Assembly (NCBI GenBank): GCA_025766275.1
Contig: JAFKAC010000015.1
Location: 1,178,001-1,242,000 of the forward strand
Direction: 5' to 3'
Length of the DNA: 64,000 nt
Source of the DNA: Lactarius indigo
Lineage: Eukaryota > Basidiomycota > Agaricomycetes > Russulales > Russulaceae
The notes under the pieces were generated by a model that searched no databases, was not told the origin of the DNA, and saw only the letters and a program-made list of their open reading frames with translations. Positions 51,076-61,932 of the stretch are shown piece after piece (the stretch's first letter is position 1; every line of letters starts with the position of its first letter). The position numbers and the translations under genes were made by a program.

Positions 51076-52560
51076 GATTTCCACCAGGAGTATCTCTGGT
51101 CTCCAGTGTTCAGTATGGGGTTCTTCTTGCAGCATAGTTGCCCTTGCAAAGACCTGCTCTGGTATCACCATGACTCCTTCATTATCATTCTCTCCTTGGT
51201 CATAGTCGGGTCAACGAGAGAGGGCATCAGCACATCCATTGGATGTCCCTTTGATGTGGTGAATCTCAAAGTCATATTCAGAGAGTTTGAGTACTTCCCT
51301 GGCTACGCATTGACTGATCTTTTGTGGCAACTTCCAGTACTGAAGGTTGAGATGATCAGGGAGTACTTTAATCTTGTGAGGCAATCCTGCTAAGAGGGGC
51401 CTCCAATGACGGAAAGTTTTGACAATTCCCAGTAGTTCAAGGTCATATATGTCATAGTTTCATTTCACTTCATTAAGTGTGGATGAGTAGTAACCAATAG
51501 GGTGTTGTTTGCTGTCAGCTTTGCGTTGTAGGAGCACTGCACCCTTTGCAAATCCAGACACATTGAGTTTGAGTTTGAATTGTTGCATCAAATTGGGGTG
51601 TGTGAGCACTGGTTCATTGGTAATGAGGTGTTTAAGGTCTTGGAATGCTTGTTCTTCTTCTTTACCCCAATGCCATTTGACATTTTTGTGTGTTAGTTTG
51701 TTGAGAGGGCATGCTTTGGTAGTGAAGCCACGGATGAAGGGTCAATAAAAATTGCAGAAGCTGAGAAAAGAGCAAACATCCTTAACTTTAGTTGGTGTAC
51801 GCCAATCCTTGATGCCCAAAATTTTGACAGGGTCCATGTGTGTCACCCCCTTTTCAAGGATTACCCCCAGGTAATCCATGCATGGGGAGTGGAAAAGACA
51901 TTTCTCCAGTTTGTAATAGAGGTTGTGCTCCGCAGATACATGGAGTACATCCTTGACTGCTTCGATGTGGTCTCCTAGAGAGTGTTTGAGTCCTGTAGCA
52001 ATGCTGATGTTGTCCATGTAAACTTGTATGACAGTGCCATGTGCTTCATGTTTAGCCATGACATCCCTGAAGATGAAGTTCATCATGGTCTGGAACATAG
52101 CTGGGGAGTTGGTCAAGCCGAAAAACATCACTGTTGGTTTGAATAGTCCGTATTGCATCTTGAACACTGCTTTTTCTTCATCTCCCTCTTTGATGTGTAT
52201 GTTGTTATACCCCCATCTGACATCAAGTTTGGTGTAGATGTGAGCATTGCTGAGGTCTGTGATAAGGTTGGAAATGAGGGGAAGAGGGTATTGATTGTGG
52301 ATGGTGACAGTGTTGATTTTTTGGTAGTCCTGCATGGGGCATAGCTTCCCGTCCTTCTTTTTAATGAAGAAGAAAGACAATGTGTACAGAGACTTAGAGG
52401 GTCTTATATACCCTTTCTTTAGCTGTTCATCAATCCATTCATGTAGTTTTTTGTCTTCTTCTTGGGTCATAGGGTATATTTTGCAATTGATAGTGTTAGC
52501 CGTCCCAGGTTTGAACTCAATTGCATGATCCCAGGGCCTGCTGGGAGGAAACCTGTCCAA
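51076..52560 (-). pseudogene. Gypsy D RNase H and reverse transcriptase
   Basis: The RNase H part (51230-51735, broken) is followed by RT, 52560-51742: KKGYIRPSKSLYTLSFFFIK, KKDGKLCPMQDYQKINTV, LDVRWGYNNIHIKEGDEE, FFGLTNSPAMF. The catalytic motif reads YMDN (52020-52009), the second Asp changed to Asn by GACGAC to GACAAC, a CpG to CpA change. CpG almost absent. Confidence 0.88.
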
Positions 52561-53262
52561 TGCCTCTTTGCTGAAGAGTCATGCAAACTCTTGATATTCT
52601 GGGGGTAACTCAGCTTTCGTAGTGTATTGTTGGGTGGCGATGGTGAGATCTGTAGCAGTTGCTCTGATTTGACATCCCTCTTCAAATTGTTGGTGTTGCT
52701 TGTCAGTGATGACACAAGAGTGGACGACTTCATATTCATCATCCTGTACCAAAGATGCTGCTACCATGGGTGTGATATGTTCAAAACATGGGTTGACAGA
52801 TCAAATGATTATAGGAAGCATGGCCTCATGTATTGCCGCCTGTGACCATTTGATGTGGGGGTTGTATATGGTGAGCCATGGGTACCCTAATACAATGTCT
52901 TTGTTTGCTATATCTGTGACAAGGAAACATATTTCCTTGTTGATTCCTTTAGTTTGAACATCAACATCGACATAATGGGTGATATGCCCCACTTTGTTTT
53001 CAGTATTGTCAATATTCCATATCTTCTTAGGGACATTGAGTTGTTTGGTCCCAAATCCCATCCTTTTGACAAAAGATGGTCTCATGAAGCAGTGGGTTGC
53101 TCCTGAGTCTACTAGCACTTGTATGTTGGCCATTGCATAACTTGTGTGAATCAATACTGGAACTCTCATAGAATGGTAGTGAGTCGTGATTACACTGTTA
53201 CAATTAACTGCCCTCACCCAGGCCAATGGGTTCAGGCATCCTGAAAACCCTCCTTTTTCCAC
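52561..53262 (-). pseudogene. Gypsy D protease
   Basis: QVLVDSGATHCFMRPSFVKR with intact DSG, KKIWNIDNTENKVGHITHYV, then IVLGYPWLTIYNPHIKW. Joined to RT through a linker with stops. Confidence 0.82.
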
Positions 53263-54184
53263 AACTGTTGGAGGATAATGTCCTTTATGTTGTCTGATTC
53301 TCCTGCTACTCCATTAAGCCAGTTGTTGGCGCACTGCTGTGGAGGTGTTTCTTAAACTGCCCATGTAGTGACTTCTGATTCTTGTTGATGATAGTTGGTA
53401 TCAATATACCAACTACTGGATGCTTGCAGTTGTTGATATCTGCTTCATGGTTGCCTACAATCTCAGGCCATTTCTGTCCTTGCTGCAGTTATAACAAGTG
53501 ACTGGCCTTTGATTGTTTTGCCCTCCTCCTCACTGTAAGAATCCTCCCCTGGGTTGGTATGGGGGACACAGAGCGAGTATGTCTTCTGCTCCAGCTAGTC
53601 ACCCTCAAATATGGTCTGCAGATGTATCCATGGCATTTGGGTCTCTAGGTAGGTTCCTAGGTTGCCAGGACCTTTTTGGTGGTCCCTGCCATTGTCGCTG
53701 CTGGCATGGTTTTTCTTGCTTTTGTGGTGCTCCTCAATTGATCATGGCTTTGAGGTGCATATATTGTTGTTGGCGAGTGGTGACTGCCTCTTTCCATTCA
53801 TGATAGTTTCTTGGAGAGTTAAGGGTGTACACTTTGGAATATAGATCTTTAGGTAGTCCACTTGCAAATAGATCCAACGTCTGGGGATCATTGAGCTGAT
53901 ACTGAGCATGGCATACTAATTGCTCAAACTGGGTGCAATACTCATCTAGGTTGCCCCCACTCATTTTGAGTCCCTTCTTGAGCTCATATTGAGCTTGTTC
54001 TTGCTCCATTGTATTTCAGAAGTGCTGCATGAAGCTGTATGTAACTTTGTTCCATAGTCCCTCGCTAGTATGGGGTATGCCTGCTTGTATCTGGCCGTAA
54101 GCCTGAGCATTGCCAACCATTCACTAATGTTGAGCCTTTGATATAGGATAAAAAGAGTAGGGCATGTTGGTATGGTGTGGCCAT
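53263..54184 (-). pseudogene. Gypsy D Gag, C-terminal part
   Basis: Degenerate zinc knuckle (CYNCSKDRN, about 53476-53500) and gag domain residues 54009-53734 (YELKKGLKMSGGNLDEYCTQ, DLFASGLPKDLYSKVY). Cut at 54184 by copia I. Confidence 0.78.
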
Positions 54185-54744
54185 TGTTGATAAGTGACCC
54201 TTGCGCACTTAGCAGCTCACACAGACTGGACTTGCAGCATGGACTGCTTTAGATTAGATATACAGGACTTGTAGATTAGATATTGATCTGTACAATCTTG
54301 GACACCTTGTATTTTCTTATCTATGACATCACTGTACCATGACATCATGCAGACTCCTCTAGAACTATCATTGTACTATGCCCTTGTTCTCTCTTTAGAC
54401 ATATCCTTATTGTGATGTCACTATGATATCATCTTAGTCTGGACTTTCTTTGTTCTTACACTCCTTGTTCTCCATTTGTACATTCCTTTTGTCCACATGT
54501 AGAACAATGTCTCTTGTACTATGTGACCCTATGTTACATCCCTTGTAGTAGTGTCACCCCTGTAAACAGTATAAGTAGTGTACCATGTACGCTCCTGGTC
54601 CACATCAGTTCTCACTGTTTGTGTGCCAGATTATCATCTTGCTTCACTTGCTTGACACCTCCTGTGCTGCTTCTCAGTCACCCTCTATATCTCACCACAG
54701 TACTTTGTCCCACTGTGAGTATAGTTCCTATTGTCTGTTCATCA
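54185..54744 (+). repeat. 5' LTR of copia I
   Basis: TGTTGATAAG to TTCATCA, TATAAG and the ATGTACGCTCCTGG block. It has only one copy of the start segment, so no GTATGT insert. GTGAGT at 54715. Confidence 0.92.
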
Positions 54745-55523
54745 GGTTATGGGCCCTGGTGCCCTAGCCACTCCACTTGGCTGGTCACTGTCTTCCTAGG
54801 AGGACACACCAGGCTAAGGTCTGTCTGGGGCCTTACCAGCCTTGCCCAAGGCAGAGGACAGTGGGGTGCCACTTGTCTCTGCTAAGGAACCTCCTGTGTA
54901 TGTACTGCCCAGTAGTCCTACTTTCACCCCTACTGTTTTCCTAGCCCCTGTGCTATGCACAAGGAGACTGGGTCTGGTAGCCCCTTAACTTCAAAATATC
55001 CAGGCGTGCATGGCCCACTGGGCTGTGTATTGTGGAGCTTAGTGCCAGCTGTCTCTGGTGCTCCACACTGGGCGCAGGATCTCCTCACCATGGGAGTGTA
55101 AAACCTGGTTCAGGCTCTGGGGGGTGTTCACCTTATGGTGTTCTGCAACCAGATACCTGCCTTGTAGCGGCAATGGGAAAGGATTCAGTAAAGCCACTTG
55201 TGGCGATGAGGCAACCAATAGGCTGAGGAGGCTGAGGTAGACAGCCTTGGGCTCTGAAAGCAATCCCTTCACCTTCCCCCTGACGCAAACCATTTGAGCT
55301 GTGTCCTAGACACATCCTGGCTGGCAGCTAGCTCATGGTATAGCAAAGGGACTCTCCCAACCTGGGCCTAGCCCTTGTATCACTGGCATACTATCAGGAG
55401 GCAGGACGCATTAGCGTTCTGGCCTTACAGAATCACAGACAGGAGTGGTACCCCCTCTATCTTTGTCTTGCAACTATGAAGCACTGTCGCTGACTGCTCC
55501 TTGGCAACAGATAAATCATCCCA
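54745..55523 (+). other. Primer-binding site and leader of copia I
   Basis: GGTTATGGGCCCTG at 54745-54758, then a leader close to that of copia A. The branch point and 3' splice-like site are conserved (GCTGAC ... CAACAG, ending 55510) although a nearby CpG has decayed. Confidence 0.7.
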
Positions 55524-56241
55524 ATGTCTGGTTCATGTACAACCCCTGCTGCTGGTGCTGGTGCTCCTCCCAGCCCCACTGGTGGCTCTGGAAGTGCCTC
55601 ACTTCCAGCTGTCTCTGGATCCACAGCCTCTGGGTGACTCTCAAATGCCCACACCACAACCTTTGGCATGCCATCTGGCATCCACCTGACACAGTTTGAT
55701 GGCACTGGTTGGAACAAATGGTCTGGTACCATTGAGGCCATCCTTACGCTGCATGAAGCTGAAGATGTGTTCCTCCTGGACACACCCCCATCTGGCATCA
55801 CTGCCAATGAGTGGGACTCAATCCAGTGTTGTTCCAAGGCATACCTCTGCCTTTACCTCAAGCCAGGCATCTACTCACTTGTGGCAGATAACACTGCCTA
55901 CCCCATGTTCAAACATAAATGGGCCATGCTTCAGGATGTGTATGGAGGTGCTTTGGGCAGCACCACCATCTTTAATTTGTGGATCCAAATCACTCAAGCC
56001 TGCCTTGACAACTCTGCACCCATGGCCTCACAGTTGGCCAAGCTCAATGAGCTTAGGGTTGCCCTTTCCAATGCACAGATGGGTGTCACTGACACTCAGT
56101 TCTGTCTCATTCTCCTCCATGCGCTGCCGCCCTCTTATGAGGTGTTGGCCTCTACCATCCTTGCCAGTGGGGCCCCCTCCACACTCAAGTACACCAAAAT
56201 AATTGCACACATAGTGTCAGAAGAGGCTTGCCGCTCTGGGC
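55524..56241 (+). pseudogene. Copia I Gag, first part
   Basis: Same start as copia A (MSGSCTTPAAGAGAPPSP). A TGA at about 55636 (SG*LSN) reads as CGA to TGA. The gag domain is then open (QFDGTGWNKWSGTIEAILTL, DTQFCLILLHALPPSYEVL). Interrupted at 56241 by S4; resumes at 56864. Confidence 0.88.
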
Positions 56242-56858
56242 TGTTGATAAGTGACCCTTGCGCACTTAGCGGCTCGTACGGACCGGACTTGCAGCATGGA
56301 CTGCTTTAGATTAGATTAATTGGACTTGTAGATTACTTGCATTTGATCTGTACAATCTAACGCTGATCATTGCGTCATGTATGACATCATGTACTATGAC
56401 ATCATGTAGAACACTCCAGACACTTCATTGTGCTCAGTCCTTTGTTCTCCTTTAGTTCTTATCTTTATTGTGATGTCATTATGATATCATCTTTGTCTAG
56501 ACTCTCTTTGTTCTAGTTGCCTTGTTCCCTTTTCATACACTTCTTTTGTCCTGTATGTAGAACAACGCTCCTTGTACTCTGTGACTCTATGTTACCACTC
56601 TTGTACTAGTGTCACACCTCTGTACAGTATAAGTAGTAGTGCTTGTACGCTCCTGGTCCACTCAGTTCTCTCACTGCTGTGTGCCAGGTATGTCCTCTCC
56701 ACTGTAAATACTAGTATCAGTTCTTTCACTGCTGTGTGCCAGACACTCTTGCTTTACTTGCCTGACAAGTCCCTGTTGCTGCTTCAAGCACTCCCTGCAT
56801 ATCTCACCACAGTCACCTTTGCCACTGTGAGTATGCTATCTGTTTGTGCTGTTCATCA
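56242..56858 (+). repeat. Solo LTR S4 inside copia I gag
   Basis: 617 bp, TSD TGGGC (56237-56241, 56859-56863). It has the duplicated start segment with a 55-nt GTATGT insert, CRE-like motifs and GTGAGTAT. Confidence 0.93.
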
Positions 56859-56863
56859 TGGGC

Positions 56864-57035
56864 CCTCTGGCTCCTCCCTCAACAAGGTGGCCCCTGTCAA
56901 GTCGACAGGCAAGAAGGGCAAGAAGGACCACTCTGGTCTAACTTGCCACTATTGCAACAAAAAGGGCCACATCAAGCCTGACTGCAGGAAGAGGAAGAAG
57001 GATGAGGCTGCTGCAAAAGAGAAGGAGAAAGCAGG
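56864..57035 (+). pseudogene. Copia I Gag zinc knuckle
   Basis: Continues gag: SGSSLNKVAPVKSTGKKGKK and the intact knuckle CHYCNKKGHIKPDC. Cut by the LTR of copia J. Confidence 0.88.
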
Positions 57036-57291
57036 TGTTATTTGTGGCTAAAGTGTTGCTGTTTTCACCTATTCTGTGACTGTACATTGCCCTAAGTTGA
57101 GTTACCTTATTTAGATATGCTTAGTCAGGTTCATATATCCTGCAGAGGATGGAAAATATCCCTTTAGCCTTATATCCTCCTCTGCAGGTGAGTAACTAGT
57201 TTTACCTTGATCAATATAGCCTTATATCCTCCTCTGCAGTCCCCTTGTGTCCTCTGTGACTCAAGGGCCCTCTATAGGTCGCATTCTAACA
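57036..57291 (+). repeat. 5' LTR of copia J with intron-like 52-nt insert
   Basis: A 22-nt segment (AGCCTTATATCCTCCTCTGC + AG) is present twice. The first copy is followed by GTGAGTAACTAG, and the second ends at CTGCAG, 52 nt later. An AT-rich TATA-like element lies about 30 nt before the first copy. The same architecture as copia A, with unrelated sequence. Confidence 0.75.
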
Positions 57292-57471
57292 GGTTATGGG
57301 CCCTGCCCTGCAACTTAACTGATACTTGCTGTCATTCCTGCTGCTCTCTTCCCTCTCAGCTCTCCACACTCATTCCAATCACTCCAATCAACTCCATTCA
57401 TTTCCCACTCTTCCATTCATCCAAATCTCTCCATTCCTCTCCATTCCATCGCCCACATCGCCCTCAACATG

Positions 57472-57804
57472 TCCACATCCAGAGATACCTCTATCTCATC
57501 CATTTCTCCTCTCACAACTGAAAACTATCGCCTCTGAGCTGATGATATCAAGTCCTGGCTACAGCTCAATGGTCTTTGGTGATTGGTTTCTGGCTCAGAG
57601 AAGAAACCAGCTGGAAAACCCAAAGTCCTGGACTCTAAGGGCAATGTCCTCACTCCTGCTACGCCTCCAGACAAGGATAAGCTGGAGAGATGGGAGGTTA
57701 AGGCTAAAAGGGCTGCTGGAGCTCTCAAGACCGCTATGTCTCATGAACTCCTACTCAGCTGGGGGGCTGTCAATGCCACAGAGGCAGATGCAATGGCCCT
57801 ATGA
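57472..57804 (+). pseudogene. Copia J Gag fragment
   Basis: MSTSRDTSISSISPLTTENY RL*ADDIKSWLQLNGLW*LV, GSEKKPAGKPKVLDSKGNVL, KAKRAAGALKTAMSHELLLS: the N-terminal gag domain of copia elements with TGA codons, one where Trp and one where Arg would be expected. It degrades after 57800. Confidence 0.7.
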
Positions 57805-57899
57805 TGAGAAGTGAGTTTGAGATCACCAGCATTGTCAGCAGATAGTTTGGCAGTAGGGAAAACCTTTTGGACAGGTCGAGTGGGCTCAGACATCACTAA

Positions 57900-59098
57900 G
57901 ATGGTTGGTGAGGGAGAAAAAAAGGCTCATATTTATACATAAGTACAACAATGAAGTGTGAAGTAAAAATCCCAGGTGGATACAGTTACCAGTTTAGAGC
58001 AGCAGATGAAGTTGTGAATCTGTGGATACAATGGTGAAGGGGTCAATGAAGTTTTGAAGGTGTGTGGATGAAGTTTTGAAGGTGTGGAATCCATGGATGC
58101 AGTTCCAAAAGGGGAGACTCATTGCAGAGCAACACAAGCAAAGTGATGATCATGGATCCTTGGTGTTGAATCTCAGAGCCTGGGACCCACATCCCCAAGA
58201 ATTGAAGCCTTGGATGTGGGACCATGGGAGCTGAACACCAAAAGTAAAGACTGGGCCATGAGCCCTGCCAGGACCCACTTCTCGTCCCAGTCCCGTCCTG
58301 GTTTTGGATGGCTGTCTTAGTCTGGCCTTAGGCTTTGAAGCTGAGCCTGCAAACCACTAATCTCAAGTATGGGGGAAGGAGGATGGGGGATGCTGTTGTT
58401 CCCCAAAGCATTCTCCCCAAGGGAATATAGGCAAATGAGCATGTGACTGAAAGGATGTCAGAAATGAAACGGAAAAAGAAAAAAAGGAAAAAAAAAAAAA
58501 AGGAAAAGGAAAAGGGAGAGGGAGAGGGAGAGGGAGAGGGAGGGTGAACCTCCCAATACAGGGGTGCACGCAGAGGATAGGTTTAGGAGCCTTGAGTGGC
58601 TAGCTGTGGCAAGGTGTAATATGGCAGGCTGTTGCAGTGACAGCAATCATTGTCAGTTGAAAGTAAAAGAGAGAAAAAAAAAACATACTTGGGGCTGAAA
58701 TGTAGTGGGTACAACAAGATGTTGTCCCCAGTTGTTCTTGCATGTTGATTATGCAAGATTGGAGAACACAGAGGAAGGAGAGAAGGAGAGCATAATAGAG
58801 AAGAAGTGGGAAGAAAGAGTTTGAATGCATCATCCAGAGGTAAAAATTCACACACCACAAATTGAACCTCCACCCCAGATTGGGAACTTGCTTTCATTTG
58901 TCTAAGTCAATTTTAGTACTGCAGTCCCCACATTTGGCAATAAACACTTCTTCAAGCTCCAATAACACATCATGAGCACTTCAAAATTAGTGTAATGGTA
59001 GACCAATATACATTAAATGAAATGGGGATTTTTATTTTTATTTTTATTTGAATCCTATGGAAGCATAGCACTGGCAGACTGCTAATTTAGTATTGCTT
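57900..59098. other. Non-coding AT-rich stretch with purine microsatellite
   Basis: No gene seen. A purine run at about 58460-58545 (poly-A, then GGGAGA repeats) and a TTTTTA array at 59028-59050. Confidence 0.6.
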
Positions 59099-60258
59099 TT
59101 TTTTTTTTTTTTAAATCAAGTTTATACTGGGGCAGTACTTAATACAAGGCCAGTCCTACATTACCTATACTGCTACTACTCTGTACAGAAACTCAGTATA
59201 TAATTATCCTCACTGCTTAGCAAACACAGCCATTTCCCGGGCATGCATATATGGCCGGAGCCTGCTTCCCAACAGAGGTAGTGACAGGGCGGGACGAACC
59301 CAGTGCCCCCGTATGGCCGGGCATACAGAATTGGACTTACAGGGACTGAGACGAGGGTGAGAAGACAGCTTATGTAAGCAGAGTTGAGAACGAGTGTGAG
59401 GTATATGATCGGCCAAAGCCGTAAGTAGAGTGTTCTGTGGTCAACAAGGGATTGAAACCCTGAGGCCCAGATTTGGCACCTCACCAGAGGAAGCTGCGTG
59501 TGTTAAGAGTGGGCTGAAGCCCAGTGGGTACGTGATCACCTGGCCGATCAGTTTGTATGTCATCCATTACCTCATCTCGACCTCCCACGCCGTCGTCACC
59601 CTCAACCCCCAATCATCGCCGTCCAACCCCTCGGCGTCCAAGGACCAGGAGTCGTCTTTCCCTGGTTTTAGCTAGCCGGACCCCCCGATCTGGTTTTGCA
59701 AGGTGTGGGATTGCAACCAACCTGACATAGACCCACCTGCCTTGATTTGTCAGACCTATCCCAATGGGGTCAGCGCATAGCATGATGGCCAAGGGAAGCT
59801 TTTAGGGCTTGTCGGTCTAGTTGGTGTTTCAACCTTGACAGGCTGTCGGAGGACTGTGAGTGGCAGAGTTTTGAATCTGGAGAGTGGAGTTATGAGTCGG
59901 GAAGTGGTGTGAGATTGTTGGTGCCGGAATTGGAGAAGGGACCAGGGTGTGGGGTGGGGAGCATGCGCTAAAGAGCGTGGCTGAGTCATGAGGTTGGGCG
60001 GGAACGGCTGGGTGGTGCATGTGGCGGAACCCTGGGAGCGTGTTGGGAATGAGTGAGCAGCCCAAGATGGGCCAAAGTGGGTGTGATAGGTGGGGAGGGC
60101 GGATAAGGAATGTGCCACGTAATGATCATGTGGGAGATGGTGGTATAATGGTGTCTGCAGGGAATGCACCAGCCCGGATTCAAACCCAGAGTCCATCACC
60201 AAGCTGTCCCATGTAGGACGAGGGGGGGAGCATTTGCCCGTTGCACCACCCACCCCCC
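59099..60258 (-). mobile_element. tRNA-derived SINE-like retroposon
   Basis: 14-bp TSD ATTTAGTATTGCTT at 59085-59098 and 60259-60272. Next to the left copy is a run of about 14-16 T, i.e. a poly(A) tail on the minus strand. At the other end the minus strand has a Pol III A-box-like TGGTGCAACGG (60248-60238, 11 nt from the end) and B box GGTTTGAATCC (60186-60176). At 1160 bp it is long for a SINE and may be composite; a second GGTTCGTCC-like stretch lies near 59290. No coding region seen. Confidence 0.7.
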
Positions 60259-60352
60259 ATTTAGTATTGCTTCCAGCTTTGTATCTCAGGAAATAAAATA
60301 GTGGAAAATCTGAAAATATTTGGGGAGGTATATTGCCTCAAAAGCTAGAAAT

Positions 60353-60989
60353 CCTCTGCCAACTCTAAGTAATCAGACCACCTGTCCCTGATTTATGTGA
60401 CCAGCTATTAAATGCTCTCAGACTGTTGCATCATGGTAGGGACATTCTCCCAACATCAGATAAGTTCACTACTGAGGCACTGCACTAAGGGTGTGATGTG
60501 GTTCAAGCTTCTGAGTAGAGGTTCCAAGGAGAGGAACTTCTTAGTTACTAATGAGATGTTGTGAGGGAAAATGAGGGTGCTTCTAGATGTCACTCAAGTA
60601 GAGCCTTTGCAGCACTATTGCTGTACTGTAGGATACAAGAAGTAAAGTATGGGGCTACTACCTACCCAACCAGCCTGACTTAATAGTGCTACAATGCTAT
60701 ACTAGGATTTAGTCACTGTAGGTAAAGGGATTGAGTCATAGTACAGTAGGAGTCATAGTACAATAGGGATGGTCTATGCATTGCTGTAGCATGGTCAACA
60801 ATAATATCAAGGAGTCATAGGGACTCCTGCAAGAAAAATAAAGAAAAGAGTTACAAGGACTCACATGTTATGAAATAAAAGAGAAAGAAAACAAGTAAGG
60901 GGTGCACATGTCATGACACAGACCAAGCTAATTAGAGCTGGTCAAATAATGTAGGAACAGCTAATCAGATTACTTAGAGTTGGCAGAGG
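60353..60989. repeat. Element with 22-bp perfect inverted repeats
   Basis: CCTCTGCCAACTCTAAGTAA + TC at 60353-60374 and its exact complement at 60968-60989; the similarity extends outward and inward in weaker form (GACCAGCT). No ORF. A MITE or foldback element; TSD not found. Confidence 0.6.
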
Positions 60990-61359
60990 ACCTGTAGTGT
61001 TTATCACAGACATGGGGCTGACTTGGGCAGATCTTGAGGCAGAGCTCTCTTAGTTGATGTAGTTGTGGAAGATGTTTGCAGTGGGGTTGTCAATATGATT
61101 CTCTATAAGACTGAAGTCACTCTCTAGATAGGAGTGGTGCATCTCATACACAATGTTAACACTATGTTGCACAGTGGAGAAAGCATATGGAATATGGATA
61201 GCCAAAGGTAGTTAATCACAGAAGATCCCTGGTCTTTAAAGGGATATGCTGGATACTCACTAAGGGACAGACCCTTGTATAGACAATGAGATAAAAAGTG
61301 GTAATTTTGGGAGACCAAGCTGGAGAGCCTTAGCCCCTGCTATGGTAGCTTTAAAGCTC
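60990..61359. other. Non-coding stretch
   Basis: No gene, repeat or motif recognised. Confidence 0.4.
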
Positions 61360-61520
61360 TGCCCAAATCTATATTGTACTGACCAAGTCTCTGGCACCTA
61401 TCAGTTATCCTACTATGATGAACCACATGCTGCAACCATATGCTGACTAAGCCTCTAAGTCTATGACTAATTACCTTGTACACCATAGTTATTACCAGTA
61501 TATGAGAGCCTTGTAATGCC
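61360..61520. repeat. Degenerate gypsy D/F-type LTR end
   Basis: CTATGACTAATTACCTTGTA and the following TAGTTATTACCAGTAT parallel the end of the gypsy F LTR (GTGACTAATCTACCTTACCG, ACCAGTACAG). Nearly CpG-free; an old relic. Confidence 0.5.
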
Positions 61521-61769
61521 ACTACAGAGGCATCAAATACAATGTGTACTAAGTCTGATTATTATGTGGGAGTTGAAATTTGGAGGGCTAAAGATATGAA
61601 GGTCTAGCCAAATGACAAGGTTAGAGGTCAGAGACTTAGAGGCAAAGGGAGTTTGCATAAGGCAATGTGTAGTATGTGAAGACTAGCAGAATTGGGCACT
61701 ATAACTTCCATATTTGGACTGTTTTGGTTTTGGTATTCATAAACAAATCACCCCACTATAATTACTCAT

Positions 61770-61932
61770 ATAATACTTTTTCCCCTCCTCAGTTCATCTT
61801 ATACTTGGATGCTGAGGAGGTAAGTGTGCCCTTTACTATTTCTTGCCTAATGTTCCTGACCTTGTTATTGATAGATGCTCCTTAGGTTTGTAGCTGAATA
61901 ATCAGTTCATCTTGTACTTGGATGCTGAGGAG
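61770..61932 (+). repeat. Duplicated segment with splice-like site, probable old copia LTR
   Basis: A 31-nt segment (TCAGTTCATCTTATACTTGG ...) at 61789-61819 recurs at 61902-61932 with one change. The first copy is followed by GTAAGTGTGCC and then by CTGAC and TAG (61878), a 55-nt intron-like stretch. TATAATAC lies 20 nt upstream. This resembles the copia A and J LTR layout, but no LTR ends are recognised. Confidence 0.4.

Larger units (their letters stand above)
1..54184 (-). mobile_element. Gypsy D: oldest Ty3/gypsy chromovirus, split into four pieces
   Basis: Seen: pieces at 1-690, 15015-16399, 24468-25324 and 51076-54184 run, on the minus strand, from gag through protease, RT, RNase H, integrase, chromodomain and C-terminal module to the LTR. 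Each junction is bridged by a TSD and the reading continues across it: the C-terminal module continues across copia A, the integrase C-terminal region across solo LTR S1, and the RNase H to integrase linker across the Plavaka element. Its 5' LTR and gag start lie beyond the copia I insertion at 54185. CpG is almost absent and there are many nonsense codons, so it is dead and is the oldest layer here. D and the right-hand gypsy piece could be taken for two elements; the matching break points make one element the simpler reading. Confidence 0.85.
54185..57035 (+). mobile_element. Copia I: 5' part of a second copia A-family element
   Basis: 5' LTR 54185-54744 (560 bp, single-copy start segment), primer site at 54745, leader to 55523, and gag split by S4. 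It is cut at 57036 by copia J and nothing of its pol is seen after that. No 3' LTR in the window: the LTR at 63860 has no polypurine tract before it. Confidence 0.88.
57036..57900 (+). mobile_element. Copia J: truncated Ty1/copia element of a third family
   Basis: LTR 57036-57291 (256 bp, TGTTA to TAACA), primer site GGTTATGGGCCCTG at 57292-57305, and a gag start. No further domains and no second LTR are found. The right border near 57.9 kb is approximate. Confidence 0.75.

Noticed and set aside
58363..58646. Phe/Leu/Pro-rich minus-strand ORFs
   Set aside because: Produced by the purine microsatellite at 58460-58545.
59756..60253. 165-aa minus-strand ORF in the SINE-like element
   Set aside because: Low-complexity Pro/His/Ser composition and overlaps the Pol III promoter boxes; no conserved motif.
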